Origin: SIG710 sp045587665
Lineage (GTDB): Bacteria > Bacillota > Clostridia > Oscillospirales > CAG-272
DNA length: 22,501 nucleotides
NCBI GenBank assembly: GCA_045587665.1
Contig: JAZNCT010000055.1
Coordinates: forward strand, 1 to 22,501
Direction: 5' to 3'
Shown: positions 6,866 through 15,290 of the stretch, one piece after another
Numbering within the stretch: the first letter of the stretch is position 1
How the letters are laid out: the number at the start of each line of letters is the position of its first letter
Notes under the pieces: model-generated
What the model saw: the letters and a program-made list of their open reading frames with translations, nothing else
Told to the model about the DNA's origin: nothing
Databases searched by the model: none
Position numbers and translations under genes: made by a program

Positions 6866-9460
6866 ATGACTCCGATGATGGAGCAGTACTTTGAGATAAA
6901 AAAACAGTATAAGGACTATCTGCTTTTTTACCGTCTCGGTGATTTTTACGAGATGTTTTTTGACGATGCCAAAACTGCCTCCAGGGAGCTTGATCTTACC
7001 CTTACCGGCCGTGATTGCGGAGAAGCGGAGAGGGCACCGATGTGCGGTGTTCCTTTCCACTCCTCAGAGGGATATATAGGCAGACTTATCGAAAAAGGAT
7101 ACAAGGTTGCTATCTGCGAGCAGACCGAGGATCCTTCCCAGGCAAAGGGGCTTGTTCGCCGTGAGGTGGTAAGGGTGGTTACGCCCGGAACCTTGCTTGA
7201 GACAAATCTCCTGACCGATTCAAAAAACAATTATCTTTGCGCCGTGTATCTTGGTGAGCTTGAATGTGCTGTGGGCTTTGCAGATGTTTCAACAGCCCAG
7301 GTCTATGCAACATCATTTTCCGGTGAGAATATGGCCGATCAGCTTAAGAATGAGATAGGCACATATGCTCCAAGCGAAATATTGACAAACATCGGACTTT
7401 CAAAGGCACCCGAGCTTGATCGTTTTATAAGTGACAGGGTAGGGGCTCTTGTCAGCGAAAATCAGCCTCACCGCTTTGAATATTCGGATGCGCTCTCGCG
7501 CATTGAAGAGCAGTTTGGAAGCGAAAAACGCGAAAGCACTTCCTCTGACAAGGCACTCTGCTGTGCTGTTGGTGCTCTGCTTGACTACATAAGAGAAACT
7601 CAAAAGGGTGACATCTCATATATCAAAGAACTGAATGTTTATGGCGGCGGTCAGTATCTTGAAATGGATATAAACACAAGGAGAAACCTGGAGCTGATCG
7701 AAACTATGCGATCAAAGGAGAAAAAAGGTTCTCTGCTTTGGGTCCTTGACAAAACAAAGACTGCGGCAGGCGCAAGGATGCTTCGCAAATGGATAGAGCA
7801 TCCATTGCTTTCTACAAAAAAAATACTTCGCCGTCAAAGTGCGGTAAAGGAATTTTATGATAATTTTATGCTCCGAGAGGAAACAGGGATCCTTCTCTCG
7901 GACGTGCTCGATCTTGAAAGACTTATTTCAAAGATAGTATATGGCTCGGCAAATGCCAAGGATCTGCGTGCTGTTGCAAACACACTTAGGGTCATTCCCG
8001 AGCTTAAAAGACTTCTTTCGGGGTGCGAGAGCAGTGAGCTTTGCAGGATAGTTTGCGAGATAGACGAGCTTTCGGATGTAAAAGAAAGAATAGATGCCGC
8101 AATCGTTTCCGATCCTCCATTCTCGGTCAGAGACGGTGGTATGATATGCGACGGATACAACGAGGATGTTGACTATCTGCGCTCGGTTATGTCAGACGGA
8201 AAGAACTGGATAGCCAAAATCGAAAAGGAAGAAAGAGAAACAACCGGCATACCAAAGCTGAGGATCAGCTATAACAAGGTTTTTGGCTACTATATAGAGG
8301 TTACCAGGTCATACATAGACCAGGTTCCCGAAAGATATATAAGAAAGCAGACACTTACAAACTGCGAGAGGTACATAACCCAGGAGCTAAAGGATATGGA
8401 ATCTACCATTCTTGGGGCGGCAGACAAGATATGCAGTCTTGAATATGACCTTTTTCAGCAAGTGCGCGCCTTTGCTTCGGAGAACAGCGACAGAATTCAG
8501 AAAACAGCGGCCCTCCTTGCGGAGATAGATGTTTATATGTCTCTTGGCACTGTTGCGGCACATAATAAATATATTTGCCCGGAGGTTGATGACAGCGATT
8601 CTGTTGTGATAAAGGACGGCAGGCATCCTGTTGTTGAACAGTTTGTAAGGGATACATATTTTGTGCCAAACGATGCCGATCTTGATTGCCGTTCAAAGCG
8701 TCTTATGCTGATAACAGGCCCCAATATGGCAGGTAAATCAACATATATGAGACAGGTTGCGCTTTGCGTTGTTATGGCTCAGATAGGCTCCTTTGTTCCT
8801 GCATCCGATGCGAGAATAGGTATTGTTGACAAGGTGTTTACCAGAGTCGGTGCTTCGGATGATCTGGCATCGGGTCAGTCAACCTTTATGCTGGAAATGA
8901 ACGAGGTGGCTTATATTCTCAAAAATGCTACAAAGCGTTCGCTCATTGTTTATGATGAGATAGGAAGAGGAACAAGCACCTTTGACGGTATGAGCATTGC
9001 AAGGGCTATAGCCGAATATACAAATTCAAAAAAGATCGGTGCAAAAACACTTTTTGCAACACATTATCACGAGCTTACTTCCCTTGAGGAAGAATTTGAC
9101 GGAATAATCAATTATAATATAGCGGCTAAAAAGCGCGGAGACAGCATAACATTTTTGCGCAAGATAATAAGAGGCTCAACAGATGACAGCTACGGTATTG
9201 AGGTGGCTAAGCTTGCAGGTCTTCCGGGAGAGGTAATAAAGCGAGCAAAGGATATTCTTGCTTCTATCGAAAAGACCTCTGTAAAGTTTGGCAATGCAAG
9301 TGCTTCAAGCTCCGATCCCATTGAAGAAGAAATGACTATAAGCTTTGAAGAAAGCCTAAGAGAACAGGCGATAGAAGAGCTGAAGGCAATAGATCTCAAT
9401 ACCCTTTCCCCATATGAGGCTATGCAGCTTTTGTTTGAGATACAGCGAAAGCTTAAATAA
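6866..9460 (+). CDS. mutS: DNA mismatch repair protein MutS
   Basis: MutS recognises mismatches and small loops and recruits MutL through an ATP-dependent sliding clamp. The 864-residue product is full length. The mismatch-reading Phe-X-Glu is at 27-29 in GDFYEMF. The connector, lever and clamp regions follow, with NTRRNLEL and FGYYIEVT as family landmarks. Walker A is TGPNMAGKST with Lys624. Walker B is VYDEIGRGTS with Asp697 and Glu698, followed by FATHYHEL with its conserved His. A short C-terminal helical part matches the dimerisation region (SPYEAMQLLFEIQRKL). ATG 6866 lies eight bases after GAGG. It is MutS1 rather than MutS2: the mismatch motif is present and there is no Smr domain. 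mutL begins 18 bases downstream. Confidence 0.97.
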   Translation: MTPMMEQYFEIKKQYKDYLLFYRLGDFYEMFFDDAKTASRELDLTLTGRDCGEAERAPMCGVPFHSSEGYIGRLIEKGYKVAICEQTEDPSQAKGLVRREVVRVVTPGTLLETNLLTDSKNNYLCAVYLGELECAVGFADVSTAQVYATSFSGENMADQLKNEIGTYAPSEILTNIGLSKAPELDRFISDRVGALVSENQPHRFEYSDALSRIEEQFGSEKRESTSSDKALCCAVGALLDYIRETQKGDISYIKELNVYGGGQYLEMDINTRRNLELIETMRSKEKKGSLLWVLDKTKTAAGARMLRKWIEHPLLSTKKILRRQSAVKEFYDNFMLREETGILLSDVLDLERLISKIVYGSANAKDLRAVANTLRVIPELKRLLSGCESSELCRIVCEIDELSDVKERIDAAIVSDPPFSVRDGGMICDGYNEDVDYLRSVMSDGKNWIAKIEKEERETTGIPKLRISYNKVFGYYIEVTRSYIDQVPERYIRKQTLTNCERYITQELKDMESTILGAADKICSLEYDLFQQVRAFASENSDRIQKTAALLAEIDVYMSLGTVAAHNKYICPEVDDSDSVVIKDGRHPVVEQFVRDTYFVPNDADLDCRSKRLMLITGPNMAGKSTYMRQVALCVVMAQIGSFVPASDARIGIVDKVFTRVGASDDLASGQSTFMLEMNEVAYILKNATKRSLIVYDEIGRGTSTFDGMSIARAIAEYTNSKKIGAKTLFATHYHELTSLEEEFDGIINYNIAAKKRGDSITFLRKIIRGSTDDSYGIEVAKLAGLPGEVIKRAKDILASIEKTSVKFGNASASSSDPIEEEMTISFEESLREQAIEELKAIDLNTLSPYEAMQLLFEIQRKLK

Positions 9461-9478
9461 AAATAAGGAGGATTTGCC

Positions 9479-11527
9479 GTGGGAAAAATAAATGTACTCA
9501 GCTTTGCCGTGGCAAACCTGATTGCCGCAGGCGAGGTAGTTGACCGCCCATCCTCTGTGATCAAAGAGTTGATGGAAAACTCTATTGACTCGGGCGCTGA
9601 CAGTATAACTGTTGAAATACAAAAGGGCGGCACCGCCTTTATGAGGGTTTCTGATAACGGCTGCGGAATTGATCCGGAGGATCTGCCAACGGCGCTGCGC
9701 CGCCATGCAACAAGCAAGATAAAGGACGCTGAAGACCTTGAGGCTATTATGTCCCTGGGCTTCAGAGGAGAAGCACTTGCCGCTATATCCTCGGTTTCAA
9801 ATGTAAGGATAATTTCCAAAACCCGTGATAACGAAATGGGTGCTATGGTTGAATCCCACGGCGGAAACATTGTGGGTGTTACAGAGAGAGGTGCTTCGGA
9901 CGGTACTACTGTTATAGTTGAAGACCTTTTCTACAATGTTCCTGCAAGAAGAAAGTTCCTTAAAAAGGATGTTACCGAGGCAATGGCTGTTTCTGCGGCT
10001 GTTGAAAAGATAGCACTTTCTCATCCTGAGATAGCCATAAAATTTATCTCCGACGGCGTGGTCAGGCTCGAAACCTCGGGTGACGGAAAGGTGATGAGTG
10101 CACTTTATGCCGTTTTTGGCAGAGACTTTGCCTCAAAAATGCTTTTGGTGGAGCCTTGCGTAAGTGAAATAAGCGTCAGCGGTTATATAGGACGTTCCGA
10201 TAACGTGAGAGCCAACCGAAATTATCAGAACTTCTTTATAAACGGCAGATATGTTAAAAGCAAAACAGCAATGGCGGCAATAGAACAGGCATATTCCTCT
10301 TATATACCGCCCGAAAAGTTCCCTTGCTGTGTGCTTTTTGTGGATATTGACCCAAGAACTGTTGATGTAAATGTTCATCCCTCAAAGCTTGAAGTTAAGT
10401 TTTCAAACGAAAAGCCTGTTTTTGAAAGCATCTATTATGCGGTTAGAAACACGCTTGAAAAGAATATAAGCAGACCTGAAGTGCACCTTGAAAACGGTCA
10501 CGTTTCAGCGGCTGAATATCGGAATATGACAACAGGCAAAACTGCTTTTTCAAAGAAATATGAAGCTGAAGCCCCCAAAAAGCAAAATCCCCTTTCGGCA
10601 TTTGTTCCCATTAACGACAGAAGTGCGCCAAAGCCTAAGCAACTTTCGCTTGACGATAAGCTTTCTTTAAAATCGGAAGCTCGGACAGCACCGAAGACTG
10701 AGAGTGTAAATCCCAAAATGGTTGCTGACAGCATCGAAAAGCCTTTGCCTGAAGCTGAGCCTGTGTTCTCCATTCCCCATGTTATAGGTTCTGACCGATT
10801 TGTGGCAAAGCCTGTTGAAGACGGATCCGGAAAAGTTACTGAAGAGCAGGAGCCTTCCCCCAGAAAAGAAATTTTGCCGGGAGAGGTAAAGCCTCAGAAA
10901 TCCGAAGAAAAAGCTTTGCCGGCAGAAAAAGAAGAAAAGAAGATCATTCCTCATTACAGAATCGTTGGAGAAGTGTTCAATTCTTATATATTCATTGATC
11001 TTGGGGAAAAAATGCTTATCGTTGACAAGCACGCCGCTCATGAACGCATAATTTTTGAGCGTTTTAAAGAGATTATGAAAAGCCGTGAACAGGCTTCTCA
11101 AATGCTTATGCTTCCCATAGAGATCAGCCTTGGGGGAGAGGAATGTAATATACTTGATCAATACCGCAGCGAGATAGAGCTTGCGGGCTTTACCTTTAAT
11201 ACTTCGAAAGGTAAAGTTTCTGTACATTCAGCTCCGACGGGAATATCACTGCAGGCAGTTCCCGACATATTTCAGACCTTTGCCGAAAGATTGCTATCAG
11301 GAACGGGTAATGTTGCCCTGACAAGGGATCTGGTTTTTGAAAAAGCGCTTTATCAGGCCTCTTGCAAGGCCGCAATAAAAGCGGGAAGACAGTATTCTGA
11401 GGGGCATATTGAATGGCTGTGCAAAAAGCTGATGGAAATGCCGGATATAACCTTCTGTCCACACGGCAGGCCGGTTGCCATTGAAATGACAAAAACTATG
11501 CTGGATAAACAGTTTGAAAGACTTTGA
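9479..11527 (+). CDS. mutL: DNA mismatch repair protein MutL (endonuclease type)
   Basis: MutL is the ATPase matchmaker of mismatch repair; in bacteria without MutH it also nicks the new strand. The GHKL ATPase region shows ELMENSIDSGA (Glu30, Asn34), SDNGCGI (58-64), RRHATSK (74-80) and GFRGEAL (94-100). A Pro/Glu/Lys-rich linker spans about 345-495. The C-terminal endonuclease site is intact: Asp516-Lys-His-Ala then Glu522 and Glu527 (the DQHAxxExxxxE motif with Lys for Gln), Cys629 in SCKAA and Cys660 in CPHGRP as zinc ligands. This predicts methyl-independent repair. Translation starts at GTG 9479, seven bases after a perfect AAGGAGG; no in-frame ATG precedes the conserved N-terminus. The length of 682 residues is normal. 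Confidence 0.96.
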   Translation: MGKINVLSFAVANLIAAGEVVDRPSSVIKELMENSIDSGADSITVEIQKGGTAFMRVSDNGCGIDPEDLPTALRRHATSKIKDAEDLEAIMSLGFRGEALAAISSVSNVRIISKTRDNEMGAMVESHGGNIVGVTERGASDGTTVIVEDLFYNVPARRKFLKKDVTEAMAVSAAVEKIALSHPEIAIKFISDGVVRLETSGDGKVMSALYAVFGRDFASKMLLVEPCVSEISVSGYIGRSDNVRANRNYQNFFINGRYVKSKTAMAAIEQAYSSYIPPEKFPCCVLFVDIDPRTVDVNVHPSKLEVKFSNEKPVFESIYYAVRNTLEKNISRPEVHLENGHVSAAEYRNMTTGKTAFSKKYEAEAPKKQNPLSAFVPINDRSAPKPKQLSLDDKLSLKSEARTAPKTESVNPKMVADSIEKPLPEAEPVFSIPHVIGSDRFVAKPVEDGSGKVTEEQEPSPRKEILPGEVKPQKSEEKALPAEKEEKKIIPHYRIVGEVFNSYIFIDLGEKMLIVDKHAAHERIIFERFKEIMKSREQASQMLMLPIEISLGGEECNILDQYRSEIELAGFTFNTSKGKVSVHSAPTGISLQAVPDIFQTFAERLLSGTGNVALTRDLVFEKALYQASCKAAIKAGRQYSEGHIEWLCKKLMEMPDITFCPHGRPVAIEMTKTMLDKQFERL

Positions 11528-11548
11528 TCCGGCCCGAAAGGATATAAA

Positions 11549-12685
11549 ATGTTTGATCTTATTAAAGAAGAGGGCAGGGCAAGAAGAGGCTGCCTTCATA
11601 CGGTTCACGGAGATATACAAACTCCGGTGTTTATGAATGTGGGAACCTGCGCGGCTATAAAAGGCGGCGTTTCAACTATGGATCTTATTGATCTGAACTG
11701 TCAGGTTGAGCTTTCAAACACTTATCATCTTCATCTGCGCCCGGGAGACAGACTTATACACGAAATGGGCGGAATTCACAAGTTTTTTAATTGGAATAGA
11801 CCTGTGCTTACCGACAGCGGCGGATTTCAGGTTTTTTCGCTTTCTCAGCTTCGTAAGATCACTGAGGAAGGAGTTAAATTTGCATCTCATATAGACGGCA
11901 AGCGTATTTTTATGGGCCCCGAGGAAAGTATGCAGATACAATCGAATTTGGCTTCTACCATTGCTATGGCATTTGATGAATGTGTTGAAAATCCTGCCCC
12001 CTATGATTATGTTAAGAATTCCTGTGACCGCACGGCACGCTGGCTTGTAAGATGCAAAAATGAAATGGACAGGCTAAATAAGCTCCCCGAAACTATAAAC
12101 AAAAAACAGATGCTTTTTGGAATTGGTCAGGGTGGAACATATGAAGATCTTCGCATAGATCATATGAAGCGCATTTCAGAGCTTGATCTTGACGGATATG
12201 CTATAGGCGGTCTTGCCGTTGGAGAGGCAACAGAGGATATGTATAGGATAATAGACGCGGTTGAGCCTCATATGCCAAAGCACAAGCCAAGATATCTTAT
12301 GGGTGTGGGAACACCCTGCAATATTCTTGAGGCGGTTCATATGGGTGTTGACTTTTTTGATTGCGTTATGCCCAGCCGAAATGCCAGACACGGAAATCTG
12401 TTTACATGGCACGGAAAAATGAATCTTTGCAATGAAAAATATGCAAAGGACGCACGACCCTTTGATGAAAACTGCGGATGCCCTGCCTGCCGAAGCTACA
12501 GCCGTTCATATGTTAGACATTTAATAAAGGCAAAAGAATCTCTCGGTATGAGACTTGCTGTTATGCATAATCTTTATTTTTATAATGAGCTTATGCAAAA
12601 GATAAGAGACGCACTTGACGGCGGTTACTTTGAATCCTTCTATCAGAAGTACAGGCTGATTTTGGGTGAAAGATCTCAAAATTGA
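11549..12685 (+). CDS. tgt: tRNA-guanine(34) transglycosylase (Tgt)
   Basis: Tgt swaps G34 in GUN anticodons (Asp, Asn, His, Tyr tRNAs) for preQ1 or queuine in the queuosine pathway. The TIM-barrel enzyme has 378 residues. Asp89 in LTDSGGFQVF is the proton-handling Asp and Asp271 in DCVMPSRNARHG is the nucleophile. Base-binding residues lie in AFDEC (Asp143, Cys145) and GGLAVGE (Val224). The zinc site is Cys309, Cys311, Cys314 and His340, with the same spacing as in the Zymomonas enzyme. Cys145 and Val224 match the bacterial preQ1-selective residues rather than the eukaryotic queuine-selective Val/Gly pair. It is last in the operon, 21 bases after mutL, with AAAGGA six bases before ATG. No queuosine biosynthesis gene or queA is nearby. 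Confidence 0.94.
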   Translation: MFDLIKEEGRARRGCLHTVHGDIQTPVFMNVGTCAAIKGGVSTMDLIDLNCQVELSNTYHLHLRPGDRLIHEMGGIHKFFNWNRPVLTDSGGFQVFSLSQLRKITEEGVKFASHIDGKRIFMGPEESMQIQSNLASTIAMAFDECVENPAPYDYVKNSCDRTARWLVRCKNEMDRLNKLPETINKKQMLFGIGQGGTYEDLRIDHMKRISELDLDGYAIGGLAVGEATEDMYRIIDAVEPHMPKHKPRYLMGVGTPCNILEAVHMGVDFFDCVMPSRNARHGNLFTWHGKMNLCNEKYAKDARPFDENCGCPACRSYSRSYVRHLIKAKESLGMRLAVMHNLYFYNELMQKIRDALDGGYFESFYQKYRLILGERSQN

Positions 12686-12688
12686 TAT

Positions 12689-12722
12689 AAAAAAACAAGA
12701 TCTGAGAAGATCTTGTTTTTTT
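12689..12722 (+). terminator. Intrinsic terminator of the miaB-tgt operon
   Basis: The perfect stem ACAAGATCT (12695-12703) / AGATCTTGT (12708-12716) closes a GAGA (GNRA) tetraloop. It is followed by a run of seven T. Seven A on the 5' side can extend the stem and could make it work in both directions. It starts four bases after the tgt stop. Confidence 0.93.
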
Positions 12723-12871
12723 ATATATTGAATACAAAATGACATTACAATTTGGATAAGATATGATATCATAAACATAGAGACTTGTTAGCTTTTAATA
12801 AATGGGGAGAGAGATCATAATATTTTATAATTGATACGCAAAGAGAAGACGGTCAGTTTTGAAATAATATT

Positions 12872-12907
12872 AAAAAAAGGGCTTGCTGATTATTTTCAGC
12901 AAGCTCT
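12872..12907 (-). terminator. Intrinsic terminator of murA
   Basis: Read on the minus strand, a 12-pair stem (12907-12896 with 12889-12878, one G-U pair, six-base loop) is followed by seven T (12878-12872). It lies about five bases past the murA stop. It faces the tgt terminator, leaving about 150 bases between them in which I see nothing else. Confidence 0.92.
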
Positions 12908-12912
12908 TTGAA

Positions 12913-14178
12913 CTAATCTTCAATTTTTACTATGTCAGCACCAAGGCTTCTAAGCTTTCCGACAATATCGTCGTAGCCTCTTTCAATAGAAATGATATTC
13001 GTTATCTCAGTGGTACCCTCTGCGGCAAGACCTGCAATTATCATTGCGGCTCCTGCTCTCAGATCCACAGCCTTTACCGAAGCTCCGTGTAGTTTTGGAA
13101 CACCGTTTACCTTTGCAGAAACGCCCTCAACGGTGATGTCAGCCCCCATTTTCTGCAGCTCTTCAACATATCTGAACCTGTTGTCCCAAACACCTTCGGT
13201 AACGGTGCTTGTTCCCTCGGCAATGCAAAGAACAGAAGTCAGCTGTGGGTGCATATCTGTGGGGAATCCCGGGTAGGGGAGAGTTTTTATCTGAATACGG
13301 TTTAGAGGTTTAACCCTTTCAATGGTCATATAATCGTCAAATTCTGCTATCACCATTCCCATTTCCTCGAGCTTTGCAGAAACGCTCTCCATATGCTTTG
13401 GGATAATGTTTTTAACGCATATCCTTCCGCCTGCGGCAGAGACCGCTGCCATAAATGTGCCTGCTTCTATCATGTCGGGAATGATAGCATATGTACAGCC
13501 GTGAAGTTTTTCAACTCCTTGAATCTTAATAACGCTTGTTCCTGCGCCTGTGATCTTTGCACCGCAGGTGTTAAAGAAATTAGCAAGGTCAACTATGTGA
13601 GGCTCTCTTGCCGCATTGTCAATAACAGTTTTACCCTTGGCAAGAACCGCTGCAATCATAACGTTTATAGTTGCACCAACAGAAACTACGTCAAAATAAA
13701 CAGAGTTGCCGTGAAGACCGTTTTTGGCATCGGCATAAATGTATCCGCTTTCAGTATCAACAGAAACTTTAGCTCCAAGTGCCTCAAAGCCCTTTATATG
13801 CTGGTCGATCGGGCGCACACCAAAATCACATCCGCCGGGCCAACCTACCTTGGCCTTGCCAAATCTTGCAAGCTCTGCACCGATAAGATATGTTGAGCCC
13901 CTCATTTTGCTTACAAGATCATATGGAGAAATTCCGCCTCTCACATTTGCCGAATCAATAGTAACGCAGTTTTTGTCAACATATGTGATCTTTGCTCCCA
14001 TTGCCTCAAGAATGTCCAGGGATTTTTTTACATCACTTATCGCCGGCAGGTTTTCTATAGTGCATTTTTCGCCGGTCAGAATACTTGCAACAACGATTGG
14101 GAGAGCTGCATTTTTCATGCCGCTTATTTCAACATCGCCGTGCAGCTCATGGCCGCCGTTAACTATGTATCTTTCCAT
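12913..14178 (-). CDS. murA: UDP-N-acetylglucosamine 1-carboxyvinyltransferase (MurA)
   Basis: MurA transfers enolpyruvate from PEP to UDP-GlcNAc, the first committed step of peptidoglycan synthesis, in the cytoplasm. The 421-residue product has the EPSP-synthase fold. Lys22-Asn23 lie in ISGMKNAALP, the conserved Arg93 in KMRGS, and the catalytic Cys117 in GGCDFGVRP. With Cys rather than Asp at this position, fosfomycin sensitivity would be expected. PDMIEAGTF and DLRAGAAMI carry further active-site residues. The frame stays open up to 14235, but MERYIVNGG at 14178 is the usual MurA N-terminus and lies nine bases after AGAGG, so I start there. The gene has its own promoter and terminator and is probably monocistronic. 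Confidence 0.96.
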   Translation of the reverse strand: MERYIVNGGHELHGDVEISGMKNAALPIVVASILTGEKCTIENLPAISDVKKSLDILEAMGAKITYVDKNCVTIDSANVRGGISPYDLVSKMRGSTYLIGAELARFGKAKVGWPGGCDFGVRPIDQHIKGFEALGAKVSVDTESGYIYADAKNGLHGNSVYFDVVSVGATINVMIAAVLAKGKTVIDNAAREPHIVDLANFFNTCGAKITGAGTSVIKIQGVEKLHGCTYAIIPDMIEAGTFMAAVSAAGGRICVKNIIPKHMESVSAKLEEMGMVIAEFDDYMTIERVKPLNRIQIKTLPYPGFPTDMHPQLTSVLCIAEGTSTVTEGVWDNRFRYVEELQKMGADITVEGVSAKVNGVPKLHGASVKAVDLRAGAAMIIAGLAAEGTTEITNIISIERGYDDIVGKLRSLGADIVKIED

Positions 14179-14235
14179 TAGGTGAAACCTCTTCTTTTCA
14201 GGGTTATATATAAAATATGTGAAATAATCAAGCAA

Positions 14236-14256
14236 AGGTGTTTATTTTAAACACCT
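14236..14256. promoter_or_regulatory. Perfect inverted repeat at the predicted +1 of murA
   Basis: Two nine-base arms, AGGTGTTTA (14236-14244) and TAAACACCT (14248-14256), flank a three-base spacer. On the minus strand the repeat begins six or seven bases after the TATAAT of the murA promoter, so it would either form a hairpin at the very 5' end of the mRNA or be an operator overlapping the start site. There is no T run after it in the murA direction, so it is not a terminator there. Confidence 0.6.
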
Positions 14257-14262
14257 CTTTAT

Positions 14263-14292
14263 ATTATATCACAATTTCAGGTAAATTGAAAA
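14263..14292 (-). promoter_or_regulatory. Promoter of murA (extended -10)
   Basis: On the minus strand an extended -10, TGATATAAT, has its hexamer at 14268-14263. A weak -35, TTTTCA (14292-14287), lies 18 bases upstream. The predicted start site near 14256 gives a leader of about 80 bases before ATG 14178. The weak -35 suggests either reliance on the extended -10 or activation from upstream. Confidence 0.65.
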
Positions 14293-14358
14293 CGAATACT
14301 TAAACATTTTTTATATTATTTTTAACAAAATGACAAAAAGATAACAATGTGAGCCATT

Positions 14359-15273
14359 TTAGTTTACATTTGCTTCAAAAAATGTTTTATCACCGTTTAC
14401 GGCATTGAAATATGAATCTTCTGCCTCCTCTTCGTTCCAGTCGATATGCCATGAGGGGATGAGATATAGGGTCGAGGAATCATTCGAGAGATGCGAACAA
14501 TAGCATTGTTCCATTTGACGGACGCTTTTGGTGGTTGCAGTGACCTTTTCAGAAGAGCCCGAATTCGCTTCCCCAATATCAACAGAACTCTTTTCACTAA
14601 ACAATATATTAACGCTGTCAAGTAAATGTGCAGAGGATTTTTCATTTATCGTCAAAAAACACCATTTACCGCTGATACTGATGATCCGATCATTCTCAAA
14701 AATACAGCATAGGGTATGATTTCTGATCGGTGTATCCATAAGTGTCTGAATAATGTTTGTTTTTATCAGTCCACCGTCCGTAGTGGCATTTTCGATAATA
14801 AGTCCAAAATCCGGCCCTTTAAGAAGTATGGATGAAAGAATCTCCTCAAGCTCTTTTTCTTTGTTTTTTGAAATCTTTTTGTTTTCTTCCGAAAAGGATA
14901 TTTCTTTTCCGCAGTCATATTTTATATCAAAATTCTTTCCCACCGAAAGCTGTTCGCCCTTTTCGCTGAAAAATTCTACCGAATCCGGGGTGGCGAATGT
15001 ATCGAAAATGTCTGAATTCATAAGATATCCTGAAACCAATGAAGCATAATCTTGCGGGATATCGCAACGATATATGTGAAGATCTTCTGTTTTCATTGTC
15101 AAAAATCTTTCTTCTGCCTCAATGCCGCTCATACTGAGAATGTTTTTAATGTTTTCAATAGATTCATCGTCATAAATTTTTATACTTCTTTGCCCGATAA
15201 GCATAAAGGCCAAAAATACGTTTGCGCACGCAAGGAGAATTATCATGAATTTTTTGATGTTTTCCCAGTTCAT
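14359..15273 (-). CDS. YycI-like regulatory protein of the WalRK system
   Basis: This protein of 304 residues has a cytoplasmic N-terminus MNWENIKKF, one membrane helix at about 8-27 and a large extracytoplasmic part. The short MxW..IK start and single anchor resemble YycI. The C-terminal portion (LYLIPSWHIDW, SYFNAVNGDKTFFEAN) fits the YycI/YycH lobe pattern. In Bacilli, YycH and YycI contact WalK through their membrane helices and tune its kinase. Position supports the call: it is last after walR, walK and a YycH-like gene, 17 bases after the latter, with AAAGGAG before ATG 15273. Sequence similarity alone is modest, so the name rests partly on context. I see no convincing terminator after it. 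Confidence 0.68.
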   Translation of the reverse strand: MNWENIKKFMIILLACANVFLAFMLIGQRSIKIYDDESIENIKNILSMSGIEAEERFLTMKTEDLHIYRCDIPQDYASLVSGYLMNSDIFDTFATPDSVEFFSEKGEQLSVGKNFDIKYDCGKEISFSEENKKISKNKEKELEEILSSILLKGPDFGLIIENATTDGGLIKTNIIQTLMDTPIRNHTLCCIFENDRIISISGKWCFLTINEKSSAHLLDSVNILFSEKSSVDIGEANSGSSEKVTATTKSVRQMEQCYCSHLSNDSSTLYLIPSWHIDWNEEEAEDSYFNAVNGDKTFFEANVN

Positions 15274-15290
15274 TATATTCTCCTTTCATA

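Noticed and set aside
9190..9870. Long open frame on the minus strand (226 codons) across the mutS-mutL junction
   Set aside because: It lies antisense to two intact conserved genes, has no recognisable domain and its composition is that of an antisense shadow.
10667..11227. Minus-strand open frame (186 codons) inside mutL
   Set aside because: Antisense to the mutL linker and endonuclease domain; Phe/Arg-rich with no recognised fold.
12723..12871. Small gene or RNA between the tgt and murA terminators
   Set aside because: No open frame beyond about ten codons with a ribosome site, no promoter pair and no strong hairpin.
13393..14185. Two overlapping plus-strand open frames inside murA
   Set aside because: Antisense shadows of a clear murA; Cys- or Pro-rich composition arises from the opposite strand.
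14179..14235. N-terminal extension of murA by 19 codons
   Set aside because: The upstream start has no ribosome site, adds a non-conserved stretch and would begin almost at the predicted transcript end. The downstream ATG has AGAGG and the standard MurA N-terminus.
14335..14360. Terminator after the yycI-like gene
   Set aside because: Only a four-pair AATG/CATT stem before a short T run; too weak to call.
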